The notes beneath the pieces are model-generated. The model saw only the letters and a list, made by a program, of their open reading frames with translations, searched no databases and was not told the origin of the DNA. Of a stretch of 36,541 nt of DNA, positions 1 to 7,078 are shown piece after piece. This stretch comes from Deltaproteobacteria bacterium. Its GTDB lineage: Bacteria; Desulfobacterota; Desulfuromonadia; Geobacterales; Pseudopelobacteraceae. Positions within the stretch are counted from its first letter, which is position 1. Each line of letters starts with the position of its first letter. The DNA lies in contig JAFLLC010000142.1 of the NCBI GenBank assembly GCA_019162745.1, forward strand, positions 1 to 36,541. Reading direction: 5' to 3'. Both the position numbers and the translations under genes were made by a program.

Positions 1-55
1 TCACCGGGGCCCTCCGGCGCAAATCCTCCAGTAGCAGGAGCATCACATAAGAATC
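1..55 (-). pseudogene. ttcA: Host ttcA, 3' portion (interrupted by island)
   Basis: Read on the minus strand, these bases encode DSYVMLLLLEDLRRRAPV and run off the window edge. This is the sequence that follows SGGK in TtcA, the PP-loop ATPase that 2-thiolates cytidine 32 of tRNA. The preceding SGGK lies at the opposite edge of the window (36486-36541), so the gene has been split by the island. Joining base 55 to base 36486 restores an uninterrupted SGGKDSYV reading frame. The fragment is 58% G+C by hand count, richer than the cargo. It is partial at the window edge and should be non-functional because the PP-loop is broken. Confidence 0.88.
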
Positions 56-61
56 GGCACC
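56..61. other. Left 6-bp core of the insertion (GGCACC)
   Basis: Six bases lie between the last host codon (GAT for Asp, minus strand, 53-55) and the start of the terminal inverted repeat at 62. At the right junction the equivalent six bases are TTTGCC. The right version gives the GK codons expected in TtcA, so the left version is probably the core brought in by the element. This donor/target core mismatch is the behaviour known for Tn554-like elements; applying it here is inference. Confidence 0.6.
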
Positions 62-76
62 TTCTATCCAGTAAAT
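62..76 (+). repeat. Left terminal inverted repeat
   Basis: TTCTATCCAGTAAAT here matches TTCTATCCGGTAACT read inward from the right end (36485 to 36471), 13 of 15 positions. It is the probable recombinase-binding half-site next to the crossover core. Confidence 0.7.
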
Positions 77-174
77 TTCAGAAAATGCCTGACTAAAGTG
101 CATGGTTTTATCACCAAAAGTCGCACAAAAAAGGGTTTTTAGCCATCATTATACAGACCAACGCTAAGTAAATA

Positions 175-202
175 CTTTACAAAAATTTTTAAGAATGTAA
201 AG
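175..202. repeat. Inverted CTTTACA/TGTAAAG pair near left end
   Basis: A perfect 7-bp inverted pair (175-181 and 196-202) is separated by 14 A/T-rich bases. The longer form CTTTACAAA at 175-183 recurs at 258-266 and twice near the right end (36313-36321 in the opposite orientation, 36460-36468). Candidate arm-type binding sites for the recombinases; the role is inferred. Confidence 0.4.
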
Positions 203-257
203 GAAGATCATCAAGAGCGATTTTTTGTCACGTTAGGGTCGTTTTAGACACAATAAC

Positions 258-266
258 CTTTACAAA
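258..266 (+). repeat. CTTTACAAA motif, left end copy 2
   Basis: Exact copy of the 9-mer found at 175-183 and at both sites near the right end. The same 9-mer also occurs by chance inside the SIR2 gene near 12600, so each single copy is weak evidence. The clustering of four copies within about 250 bp of the island ends is what makes it notable. Confidence 0.35.
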
Positions 267-310
267 AAATCGGGTAGAATTTCCAATGTTACCCTGAACT
301 GGCGCCTTCC

Positions 311-540
311 AGTGGCAATCGTTCGCTTGTGAACGCTATAGACCCTCATACAATGGTGATTGGTGAAGTAGGTCTAGTCGGTGAGGTTAGAGCCATCACC
401 CAGCCAGAACAAAGATAGTTGAAGCAAAAAAACTCGGTTTCAAAATCTGTATCCTCCCAACAGGCAACCTTAAACGCCTCAAAAAAGGGCGGATTAAACT
501 CGAAGGAGTGGCTACAGTAGAAGAGGCAATGCAGTTCTCA
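311..540 (+). pseudogene. radA: radA C-terminal remnant, frameshifted
   Basis: Frame 1 reads DPHTMVIGEVGLVGEVRAI then TQPEQR from about 341 and hits TAG at 416. Restoring one base near 415 continues it as IVEAKKLGFKICILPTGNLK followed by a stretch ending VATVEEAMQF to about 540. This is the conserved C-terminal Lon-like domain of the DNA repair protein RadA/Sms (GEVGLxGE...EQR...ILP.GN motifs). Only the last 70-80 codons survive, there is no start, and a 1-bp deletion breaks the frame. It sits just inside the island's left end, so it may be a scar of an earlier rearrangement or host capture. It lies tail to tail with the XRE gene. Confidence 0.75.
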
Positions 541-554
541 TACGGTGACATGAC

Positions 555-875
555 CTATTTTACTAACGCTCTCAGCAGCTTCAATAATATCCTCATTTCA
601 TTTTCAGTCGCTGATTCAAGGAAAGAATCAACTGCATTCGCCACCGAATCAGCAGAATCCAAATGTTGAAACTCAAATAGCTCCTTCATTTCAACACCCA
701 AAACATTGGCAATATTTTCAAGTGCATCAAGAGACGGGAAGCCACGGCCAACTTCTATTCTACTCAGATGTTTCGGGTCGACAACAATTTTCTCTGCAAG
801 CTGCTCTTGAGACATTGCCCTACTTTTTCGTAATTCTTTGATCCTTGCACCGAGCAAAATTTTGGTTGATTTCAT
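555..875 (-). CDS. XRE-family HTH transcriptional regulator
   Basis: This 106-aa protein has a Cro/C1-type helix-turn-helix in residues 8-66 (GARIKELRKSRAMSQEQLAE, HLSRIEVGRGFPSLDALENIANVLGV), followed by an acidic helical tail (67-106) that probably dimerises. Such proteins bind palindromic operators and commonly repress their own promoter and a neighbouring gene in mobile elements. The start at 875 is supported by GGAGGTG upstream of the ATG. That Shine-Dalgarno lies inside one arm of an 8-bp inverted repeat (880-911). It is divergent from the gene at 1083 across a 207-bp A/T-rich region with repeated ATTTAAA elements that could be its operators. The ligand and targets are unknown. Confidence 0.85.
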   Translation of the reverse strand: MKSTKILLGARIKELRKSRAMSQEQLAEKIVVDPKHLSRIEVGRGFPSLDALENIANVLGVEMKELFEFQHLDSADSVANAVDSFLESATENEMRILLKLLRALVK

Positions 876-879
876 AACA

Positions 880-911
880 CCTCCAGATGCGATATTCAGC
901 TATTCTGGAGG
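880..911. promoter_or_regulatory. Inverted repeat overlapping the XRE ribosome-binding site
   Basis: CCTCCAGA (880-887) and TCTGGAGG (904-911) form a perfect 8-bp inverted repeat with a 16-base loop, just upstream of the XRE start codon. In the minus-strand mRNA the arm nearest the ATG contains the GGAGG Shine-Dalgarno, so the hairpin could sequester it. The same repeat could instead be a protein operator. Either way it suggests autoregulation. Confidence 0.45.
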
Positions 912-953
912 CAATGCTAACCATCTTTAAAGTAGACAAATATTAAAAAAATT

Positions 954-1019
954 GATATTTAAAGTCCCATAGCTATATTTAAAATAGAATATTAGATCTA
1001 CAGGGAATATTTAAAATAG
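954..1019. repeat. Repeated ATATTTAAA elements in divergent promoter region
   Basis: ATATTTAAA occurs at 955-963, and the longer ATATTTAAAATAG occurs at 975-987 and again at 1007-1019, 32 bp apart (about three helical turns). They lie between the divergent XRE gene and the gene at 1083. Candidate operators or simply A/T-rich promoter DNA. Confidence 0.35.
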
Positions 1020-1082
1020 TTTTGCATAGAAATCCAGTGGAATTCTGAAGTAATAAAACTCTATTTTCCTGTGAGGAAAGTG

Positions 1083-1469
1083 ATGAATTCAGTTAGAAAA
1101 TCCAAGAAGGCAAAATGCCCAACATGTGGAGGCAAGGGATTAGTTTTTGAAATCATCGACAATGGCAAGGACGCATTTTGGGATAGGACGAGAAGAGTTG
1201 CAAATATGGAGCAAGAATTACGATTGCCCAACTTAACTGGGAATAAAGAGCAATGCGATGAAGCAATAATTATTCGTACCAACTTCATTCATAAGGCAAA
1301 AAAACAATATCAGGCAGAGTCCTTTAATACGTTCATTAAATTAATAAGCTATGAAGCACACTCAATATTTTGGATCTGGAATAAGAATAGTAGTATTGGT
1401 TGCTTAATCGGCAAAATCGCTGTCAAAAACCCAACTGCTTTTGATCTTATAAATAGCCTAGATAATTAA
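1083..1469 (+). CDS. Hypothetical protein with a CPTC zinc knuckle
   Basis: I do not recognise this 128-aa protein. Its N-terminus is basic (VRKSKKAK) and followed by CPTCGGKG, a single CxxC knuckle like half of a DnaJ-type or zinc-ribbon repeat. No second CxxC pair is present, so zinc binding would need a partner or a dimer. The C-terminal half is helical with aromatic residues (IFWIWNKN). ATG at 1083 is preferred over GTG at 1071 because GAGGAAAG lies just upstream of it. It ends 4 nt before the phosphatase start, suggesting co-transcription, and it diverges from the XRE regulator, which may control it. Function unknown. Confidence 0.6.
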   Translation: MNSVRKSKKAKCPTCGGKGLVFEIIDNGKDAFWDRTRRVANMEQELRLPNLTGNKEQCDEAIIIRTNFIHKAKKQYQAESFNTFIKLISYEAHSIFWIWNKNSSIGCLIGKIAVKNPTAFDLINSLDN

Positions 1470-1473
1470 TTGA

Positions 1474-2178
1474 GTGATGCCCTACATGCGGCCCAGAAAG
1501 ACATCCGTCCACCGCAGCTTTGTTATCGGTGATATCCACGGTTGTAACAAAACTCTGCTAAAAATGGTGGAGGATGTTTTATTGCTTACTCCAGAAGACA
1601 CTCTCTATCTGCTTGGTGACTACATCGACCGTGGTCCTGACAGCATTGGTGCACTTGATTACCTGCTGCACCTCAAAGATTCCGGTTTTGACATCCAACC
1701 AATTAGGGGTAATCACGAAGAAATGCTTCTGGATGCTGTGTCCGCTCCGGAAGCTCGTAGTATTTGGTATAGCAACGGTGGGTGGGGGACTTTGCGGGAG
1801 CTAGGAATTGATTCGCCAGAAAATATTCCGCTGCGCTATCTCGATTTTTTGGCTGATCTGCCGTACATCATTGCCACTGGAAACTATGTCTTTGTCCATG
1901 CCGGGCTGAATTTTCAAACGAACAATCCGCTGCTGGATACATCCCCGCAGTTTATGCTTTGGTCACGCGACTGCCAGGTTAACTCTGCAAAAATAGATGG
2001 CAGAACTCTGGTGACCGGGCATACAGTGACTCCTCTATATGCAATCAAGGAATCGCTGGCCACAAGTCATATTTGTCTCGATAATGGCTGCTATGATAAG
2101 GGTGAAATCAGTTGCGGAGCACTTGTTGCCCTTAACTTGGAAACTCGGGAGTTGTTGGTGCAAGAAAACATTGAATAG
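1474..2178 (+). CDS. PPP-family metallophosphoesterase (Ser/Thr phosphatase-like)
   Basis: This 234-aa protein has the full set of PPP-family metal-ligand motifs: GDIHG (19-23), GDYIDRG (48-54), GNHE (79-82), HAG (His142) and GHT (His183). Bacterial members dephosphorylate Ser/Thr/Tyr-phosphoproteins or cleave diadenosine tetraphosphate; the sequence does not decide between these. Length is normal for the PrpA/PrpE group. No signal peptide, so it is cytosolic. The start is uncertain: GTG 1474, ATG 1477 and ATG 1486 are in frame and none has a good ribosome site, so translation may be coupled to the gene ending at 1469. It may be an accessory enzyme of the island or simple cargo. Confidence 0.85.
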   Translation: MMPYMRPRKTSVHRSFVIGDIHGCNKTLLKMVEDVLLLTPEDTLYLLGDYIDRGPDSIGALDYLLHLKDSGFDIQPIRGNHEEMLLDAVSAPEARSIWYSNGGWGTLRELGIDSPENIPLRYLDFLADLPYIIATGNYVFVHAGLNFQTNNPLLDTSPQFMLWSRDCQVNSAKIDGRTLVTGHTVTPLYAIKESLATSHICLDNGCYDKGEISCGALVALNLETRELLVQENIE

Positions 2179-2220
2179 AGTGGCGGTATTCCATCTACAG
2201 ATAAAATGACAGATACGAAA

Positions 2221-2249
2221 TTGTGCTGTAGCAGACCACTTGTTATTAT
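2221..2249 (+). promoter_or_regulatory. Predicted sigma70-type promoter for the antitoxin-like gene
   Basis: TTGTGC (2221-2226) and TATTAT (2244-2249) are separated by 17 bp and lie about 50 bp upstream of the ATG at 2298. Both boxes are close to consensus. Read by eye only. Confidence 0.5.
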
Positions 2250-2297
2250 GTCTGTAAAATGTTGCAAAGTCTTGTGTCTCATGGTGAGGGAGGAGGA

Positions 2298-2684
2298 ATG
2301 TGTACGTTACCAGATCAAGTTGATATGCACTCCAGAAAAGGCAGACTCGCTCTGACAAAAATGGTAATGAAGCTGTTCTCGCTATGGAAGATTACCACTG
2401 CCGACCAGGCAATCCTTCTTGACCGTTCTCCCGGCACAATTCGCCGCTATCGAAACGGTGGATGCTTTGTCAATGACAGCGACATGTTTGATCGTGTCGG
2501 CTACTTGCTAAGTATTCATAAGGCCCTGAGAACACTGTATCCGTATAACAGAACCCTCGTTTATCGTTGGGTTGCCTCGAAAAACACGGCCTTTGATGGA
2601 CAAACCGCACTCGAAGTCATGAAGAAGGGAGTAGATGGAATTAAAAAGATCGACCACTACTTGGGTCATCAAATGTATGGCTGA
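2298..2684 (+). CDS. Xre/MbcA/ParS-type antitoxin domain protein (orphan)
   Basis: The 128-aa protein has a short helical N-terminal region with an HTH-like stretch (ITTADQAILLDRSPGTIRRY) and a C-terminal half matching the Xre/MbcA/ParS toxin-binding pattern: YLLSIHKALRTLYP, then WV.SKN.AFDGQTALEVM, KKGVDGIKKIDHYLG. In known pairs this domain binds and neutralises a RES-domain NAD-degrading toxin. No RES gene lies next to it; the following gene is a WYL regulator. It is therefore an orphan antitoxin or a repurposed regulator. ATG 2298 is preferred over the upstream TTG because a strong GGGAGGAGGA precedes it. It has its own predicted promoter at 2221-2249. Confidence 0.7.
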   Translation: MCTLPDQVDMHSRKGRLALTKMVMKLFSLWKITTADQAILLDRSPGTIRRYRNGGCFVNDSDMFDRVGYLLSIHKALRTLYPYNRTLVYRWVASKNTAFDGQTALEVMKKGVDGIKKIDHYLGHQMYG

Positions 2685-2790
2685 GGTCAGCGAGACCCAC
2701 AATAATCGATAAAAAGAAAATGGATAAATTGGGCAAGTAGTGCTTAAGCGTGGGCAATCAACGTTAAATCCACTTATTATCATTCATCGC

Positions 2791-2820
2791 TTGCCGCCAG
2801 TCGTCTAGGAGTATATACTC
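2791..2820 (+). promoter_or_regulatory. Promoter with palindromic operator upstream of WYL gene
   Basis: TTGCCG (2791-2796) and TATACT (2814-2819) are spaced by exactly 17 bp. The -10 box is embedded in a perfect 12-bp palindrome, GAGTATATACTC (2809-2820). A dimeric repressor bound there would block RNA polymerase. The obvious candidate is the WYL protein encoded 48 bp downstream. Confidence 0.55.
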
Positions 2821-2867
2821 TTGCAACTTTTTAATTTTAATGAGAATTTCAAATATTGGGAAAATTC

Positions 2868-3836
2868 ATGGGAGACCAGCTTTATCTGGAACGTTTTGTC
2901 TGGTTCGACCATGAGGCTCGTCGCGAGCGATTTCCCAATGCCAACACGCTTGGAGAGCATTTTGAGATTGCTCAAAAAACAGCTCAGCGGTCGATAGATC
3001 ATTTTCGTGATCGTCTTCTTGCACCTCTTGAGTATGATAAGTCCCATAAAGGTTATTTCTACACCGACCCTACCTTTCAGCTGCCTGTTATTCGTATCTC
3101 TCAAGAAGAACTTCTGGCACTCCTTATATCCCGTAAACTGATTACTGAGGCATCCGCAGGGTTTCTTGCTGATGAATTGGGAAGTGTTTCAGCTCGGCTT
3201 GGTTCTTTGTTGTCTGCAAACCTGCCTGGTCGAGCAAGGCCGGAGGATGCCTTTTCCTTCCGCTGGAAGAACATTAGTTCTACCGATCCACTGACTTTTA
3301 AGGGTGTCACCTCTGCACTGATTCAGGGCAAACGGCTCACCTTCGGTTATTATTCTCCTACTGCCAGCAACTGCACAACTCGCACCGTAGAACCGCACCA
3401 TCTAGTTAACTATATGGGCAACTGGCACTTGATTGCTTTCTGCCACTTGCGCGGTGACTGGCGTGATTTTGTTCTGGGCAGGATGACTCTTTGCAATGTA
3501 GAGGGAACGGCCTTTAAAATTCGTGGGAAGGAAGAGTGGGAGCCGTTTCTCCAGAACACCTTTGGTATTTTTCAGAACAGGAAAAGTTTCAATGTAGTGT
3601 TGCGCTTTACACCGGAGCGTTCACGCTGGATCAAAGGTGAAATGTGGCATGAGTCGCAGACCGAAGAGATCCAGGATGACGGTTCGCTGATTCGTACAAT
3701 TCCGGCGTCGCACGAGGCGGAGATAATGATGGAGATCCTCAAGCATGGTTCGCATATTGAAGTACTGGAACCGGAGTGGTTGAAGGAAAAAGTAGTTCAG
3801 GAAATGAAAGCTGCAGTGAATAAATATTACGTATAG
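2868..3836 (+). CDS. WYL-domain transcriptional regulator
   Basis: The 322-aa protein has an N-terminal winged-HTH-like region (1-60, with TLGEHFEIAQKTAQRSIDHF), a central WYL domain (about 140-215, including LTFGYYSP, TRTVEPHHLVNYMGNWHLIAFC and RDFVLGRM) and a C-terminal WCX-type extension. Proteins of this build (BrxR, CapW and relatives) sense nucleic-acid ligands and repress or activate anti-phage operons. It sits immediately upstream of the restriction operon, fitting that role. ATG 2868 is chosen over TTG 2856; the ribosome site is weak either way. A 12-bp palindrome over the -10 box (2809-2820) suggests autoregulation. Ligand unknown. Confidence 0.87.
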   Translation: MGDQLYLERFVWFDHEARRERFPNANTLGEHFEIAQKTAQRSIDHFRDRLLAPLEYDKSHKGYFYTDPTFQLPVIRISQEELLALLISRKLITEASAGFLADELGSVSARLGSLLSANLPGRARPEDAFSFRWKNISSTDPLTFKGVTSALIQGKRLTFGYYSPTASNCTTRTVEPHHLVNYMGNWHLIAFCHLRGDWRDFVLGRMTLCNVEGTAFKIRGKEEWEPFLQNTFGIFQNRKSFNVVLRFTPERSRWIKGEMWHESQTEEIQDDGSLIRTIPASHEAEIMMEILKHGSHIEVLEPEWLKEKVVQEMKAAVNKYYV

Positions 3837-3855
3837 GTCGTTAGATGGGGGAGGT
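3835..3855 (+). repeat. Module-boundary repeat, copy A
   Basis: A 21-bp element beginning AGGTCGTTA and ending GGGGGAGGT. It overlaps the WYL stop codon and lies 151 bp before the res start. Copies B (21938-21958) and C (27913-27933) share 16 of 21 positions in all three. Role unknown. Confidence 0.55.
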
Positions 3856-4006
3856 TTCCGGTTAGACTTCTTCATGGATTCATAAACAAGGATTAAACTG
3901 CTGGATCTGATAAATATGCTGGAGAATAATTCGCAAAATTCAATACCTTTTATTCGAATGATGATCTAGCGTCTATAAATGATGCTATCAGGAGCGGAAC
4001 ATAATT

Positions 4007-7000
4007 ATGGATTACCGTTTTTTTGAGAAACCAATCCTCAACTCACCATATGATTATCCATTGCGCCATTGGGAGCTTATTGATGGCCAACCAACTCAAC
4101 TTATTCTCGACAAACGTCGCCGTGCAGAATTTATTACACCAATCCCTAAGCCCAAAAAGCGCAGAGCAGCTGCTGCTGACCAGCAGGGCTTTGTGTTTGA
4201 CGAGGGCAAAGGGCTTTCAACCAAAGATCAGCAGTATGACGCCACCTCGATAATCAATGAGCTTCGCCGCTGTGTTGATCTATGGCGCAGTATACCAAAC
4301 CCCAATCACTGGCAGGTTACTCCTGAAACCGCTCGTCTATTGCAACACTGGCGTCACCATCAATTTAATGGTGTACGTCCGTTTTTCTGTCAGGTGGAGG
4401 CTATCGAAACAGCTATTTGGCTGACAGAAGTCGCTCCCAATGTGAAGGATGGCAAGAAGTTTATAGAGCACCTGGCAAACGCCAACAATGATGCTAATCC
4501 AGAATTAATGCGCCTGGCGCTGAAAATGGCTACCGGTGCAGGTAAGACAACCGTTATGGCCATGCTGATTGCCTGGCAGACCATCAACTCAGTTCGGCAT
4601 CCAGGTAGCAAGCGCTTTACCAGGGGATTTCTGATTGTTGCGCCCGGCTTGACCATCAAGGATCGCTTGCGCGTACTGCAACCGAACGATCCTTATAGTT
4701 ACTATAAAAGTAGGGAGATTGTACCCAGTGACATGCTGGGTGATCTTGATCGTGCGAAGATTCTCATCACCAATTATCATGCCTTCAAGTTACGCGAGCG
4801 GATAGAGTTGTCAAAAGGTGGTCGCCTGCTGCTCCAGGGGCGCGGTGGGGAAGAACTCAACACGCTGGAAACAGAAGGACAGATGCTTCAAAGAGTGATG
4901 CCTGACTTGATGGGGCTGAAAAACGTCATGGTTCTGAACGATGAGGCTCACCACTGCTACCGTGAAAAACCCAATCATGGTGACGAAGATGATGTCCTGA
5001 CCGGCGATGACAAGAAGGAAGCTGAAAAGAATAGCGAAGCAGCACGTCTCTGGATTTCAGGGTTGGAGATCGTCAATCGCAAGCTGGGAGTGACCCGCGT
5101 TATCGACTTGTCGGCAACTCCATTCTTCCTCAGCGGTTCTGGCTACGCCGAAGGCACACTCTTCCCTTGGACTATGAGCGACTTCTCGCTGATGGATGCC
5201 ATCGAATGCGGCATCGTCAAGTTACCTCGTGTACCGGTAGCTGACAACATTCCCGGTCAAGAAATGCCGATGTTCCGCAATCTATGGGAGCATATTGGGA
5301 AAAAGATGCCCAAGAAGGGACGCGGAAAGTCAGAAGGATTGAACCCTTTGGATTTACCACCGCAACTGCAAACCGCCCTCGAAGCTCTTTATGGTCATTA
5401 CGAGAAAACTTATAACCTCTGGCAGAAGCACGGCATCAAAGTGCCACCCTGTTTTATAGTTGTCTGCAATAACACTTCAACTTCAAAGTTGGTCTATGAC
5501 TATATCTCCGGTTTTGAATACCCCCCGAAAGCTGATGGGGTGATCCCTCCACCATTTCTGGGCAAATTTTCATTGTTCTCCAACTATGATCAACACGGCA
5601 ACCAGCTTGGCAGGCCGCATACCTTGTTGATCGACAGCGAACAGCTTGAATCTGGTGATGCACTTGACGACAATTTTCGCAAAATGGCTGGACCCGAGAT
5701 TGAGCGATTCCGTCGTGAGATGATAGAAAGGACGGGCGACCGTAGACAGGCAGATAACCTTTCCGATCAGGATTTATTGCGTGAAGTTATGAATACCGTC
5801 GGCAAGGAAGGACGTCTTGGTGAGTCTATCCGTTGTGTGGTATCAGTTTCAATGCTTACTGAGGGATGGGATACCAATACTGTCACTCATGTTCTTGGTG
5901 TCCGAGCCTTTGGCACTCAACTTCTGTGCGAGCAGGTTATTGGTCGCGCCTTACGCCGTCAGTCTTATGAGCTCAACGAAGAGGGTTTGTTCAATGTCGA
6001 ATACGCCGATGTATTGGGCATCCCCTTTGATTTTACGGCCAAGCCAGTCGTAGCACCACCTCAACCGCCCCGCGAAACCATTCACGTCAAAGCGATTCAT
6101 CCTGATCGTGACCCTCTGGAAATCAGTTTTCCCCGTGTGGCAGGTTATCGCGTAGAACTACCTGATGATCGCTTGTCAGCCCAGTTTAACGATGATTCAA
6201 CACTGCTACTGACACCAGAACTGGTTGGAGCAACAGAAACGAGAAACTCCGGTATCATCGGTGCTCCTGTTGACCTGAATTTGAAACATACCGGCGACAT
6301 CAGACCTTCACAGGTAGTTTATGAACTCACCTCTCATCTGGTACTGAGCAAATGGCGTGATAAAAATGATGAACCACAATTACATCTTTTTGGCCAATTA
6401 AAGCGTATTGCCAAGCAATGGATCGATAACCATCTTGTCTGCCAGGGAAGTACCTATCCGGCTCAACTCAAATACAAAATGTTGGCTGATATGGCCTGCG
6501 AGCGGATCTCTGCAGGCATTACCCGCGCCCATTTCGGTTCGTCCCCTATCAAGGCAGTACTTGATCCATATAATCCGTTTGGATCAACCAACCATGTCAG
6601 CTTTAATACATCTAAGACCAGTCGTTGGGAAACCGATGCCCGTCGCTGCCACGTCAACTGGGTCATTCTGGATAGCGACTGGGAAGCAGAATTCTGTCGT
6701 GTAGCGGAAGCACATCCAAAGGTCGTGACATACGTCAAGAATCATAACCTGGGGTTGGAAGTGCCCTACCGTTACGGTTCCGAGACACGCAAATACCTTC
6801 CCGACTTTATTGTAAAGATTGATGACGGCAATGGTGAAGATGACCTGCTTAACTTGATTGTCGAGATAAAAGGCTATCGCCGCGAGGATGCCAAAGAGAA
6901 GAAAAGCACCATGGATGTGTACTGGGTGCCGGGAGTGAACAACCTGAAGAGCTATGGCCGTTGGGCCTTTGCAGAGTTTACCGAAGTCTATCAGATCGAG

Positions 7001-7078
7001 TCTGATTTTGAAGCTAGGGTTGAAGAGGAATTCAATAAGATGTTAGAGCCACTTGTGAGCAATCATGACAAAGCTTAA
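4007..7078 (+). CDS. Type III-like restriction subunit: DEAH helicase with PD-ExK nuclease
   Basis: The 1023-aa protein is a superfamily 2 translocase with Walker A ATGAGKTT (175-182), motif II DEAH in NDEAHH (311-316), motif III SATPF, and a C-terminal helicase lobe with QVIGRALRR. The C-terminal part carries a PD-ExK-like nuclease signature, PDF (Asp933) ... EIKGY (Glu953, Lys955). I match it to the large Res proteins of the BPTD_3080 type, which pair with a roughly 900-aa adenine methyltransferase, present here at 7852. It would translocate on unmodified DNA and cut it. AGGAG upstream supports the ATG, with long spacing. The gene overlaps the TIR gene by 14 nt, so translation is probably coupled. 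Complete and intact. Confidence 0.9.
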   Translation: MDYRFFEKPILNSPYDYPLRHWELIDGQPTQLILDKRRRAEFITPIPKPKKRRAAAADQQGFVFDEGKGLSTKDQQYDATSIINELRRCVDLWRSIPNPNHWQVTPETARLLQHWRHHQFNGVRPFFCQVEAIETAIWLTEVAPNVKDGKKFIEHLANANNDANPELMRLALKMATGAGKTTVMAMLIAWQTINSVRHPGSKRFTRGFLIVAPGLTIKDRLRVLQPNDPYSYYKSREIVPSDMLGDLDRAKILITNYHAFKLRERIELSKGGRLLLQGRGGEELNTLETEGQMLQRVMPDLMGLKNVMVLNDEAHHCYREKPNHGDEDDVLTGDDKKEAEKNSEAARLWISGLEIVNRKLGVTRVIDLSATPFFLSGSGYAEGTLFPWTMSDFSLMDAIECGIVKLPRVPVADNIPGQEMPMFRNLWEHIGKKMPKKGRGKSEGLNPLDLPPQLQTALEALYGHYEKTYNLWQKHGIKVPPCFIVVCNNTSTSKLVYDYISGFEYPPKADGVIPPPFLGKFSLFSNYDQHGNQLGRPHTLLIDSEQLESGDALDDNFRKMAGPEIERFRREMIERTGDRRQADNLSDQDLLREVMNTVGKEGRLGESIRCVVSVSMLTEGWDTNTVTHVLGVRAFGTQLLCEQVIGRALRRQSYELNEEGLFNVEYADVLGIPFDFTAKPVVAPPQPPRETIHVKAIHPDRDPLEISFPRVAGYRVELPDDRLSAQFNDDSTLLLTPELVGATETRNSGIIGAPVDLNLKHTGDIRPSQVVYELTSHLVLSKWRDKNDEPQLHLFGQLKRIAKQWIDNHLVCQGSTYPAQLKYKMLADMACERISAGITRAHFGSSPIKAVLDPYNPFGSTNHVSFNTSKTSRWETDARRCHVNWVILDSDWEAEFCRVAEAHPKVVTYVKNHNLGLEVPYRYGSETRKYLPDFIVKIDDGNGEDDLLNLIVEIKGYRREDAKEKKSTMDVYWVPGVNNLKSYGRWAFAEFTEVYQIESDFEARVEEEFNKMLEPLVSNHDKA

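Noticed and set aside
1061-1288. 75-codon minus-strand frame opposite the small gene at 1083
   Set aside because: The plus-strand gene has a ribosome site and a CxxC motif; the minus-strand frame has neither.
3837-4006. Promoter for the res operon
   Set aside because: Several partial -35/-10 pairs can be drawn (for example TTCATG with TAAACT), but none is convincing enough to list.
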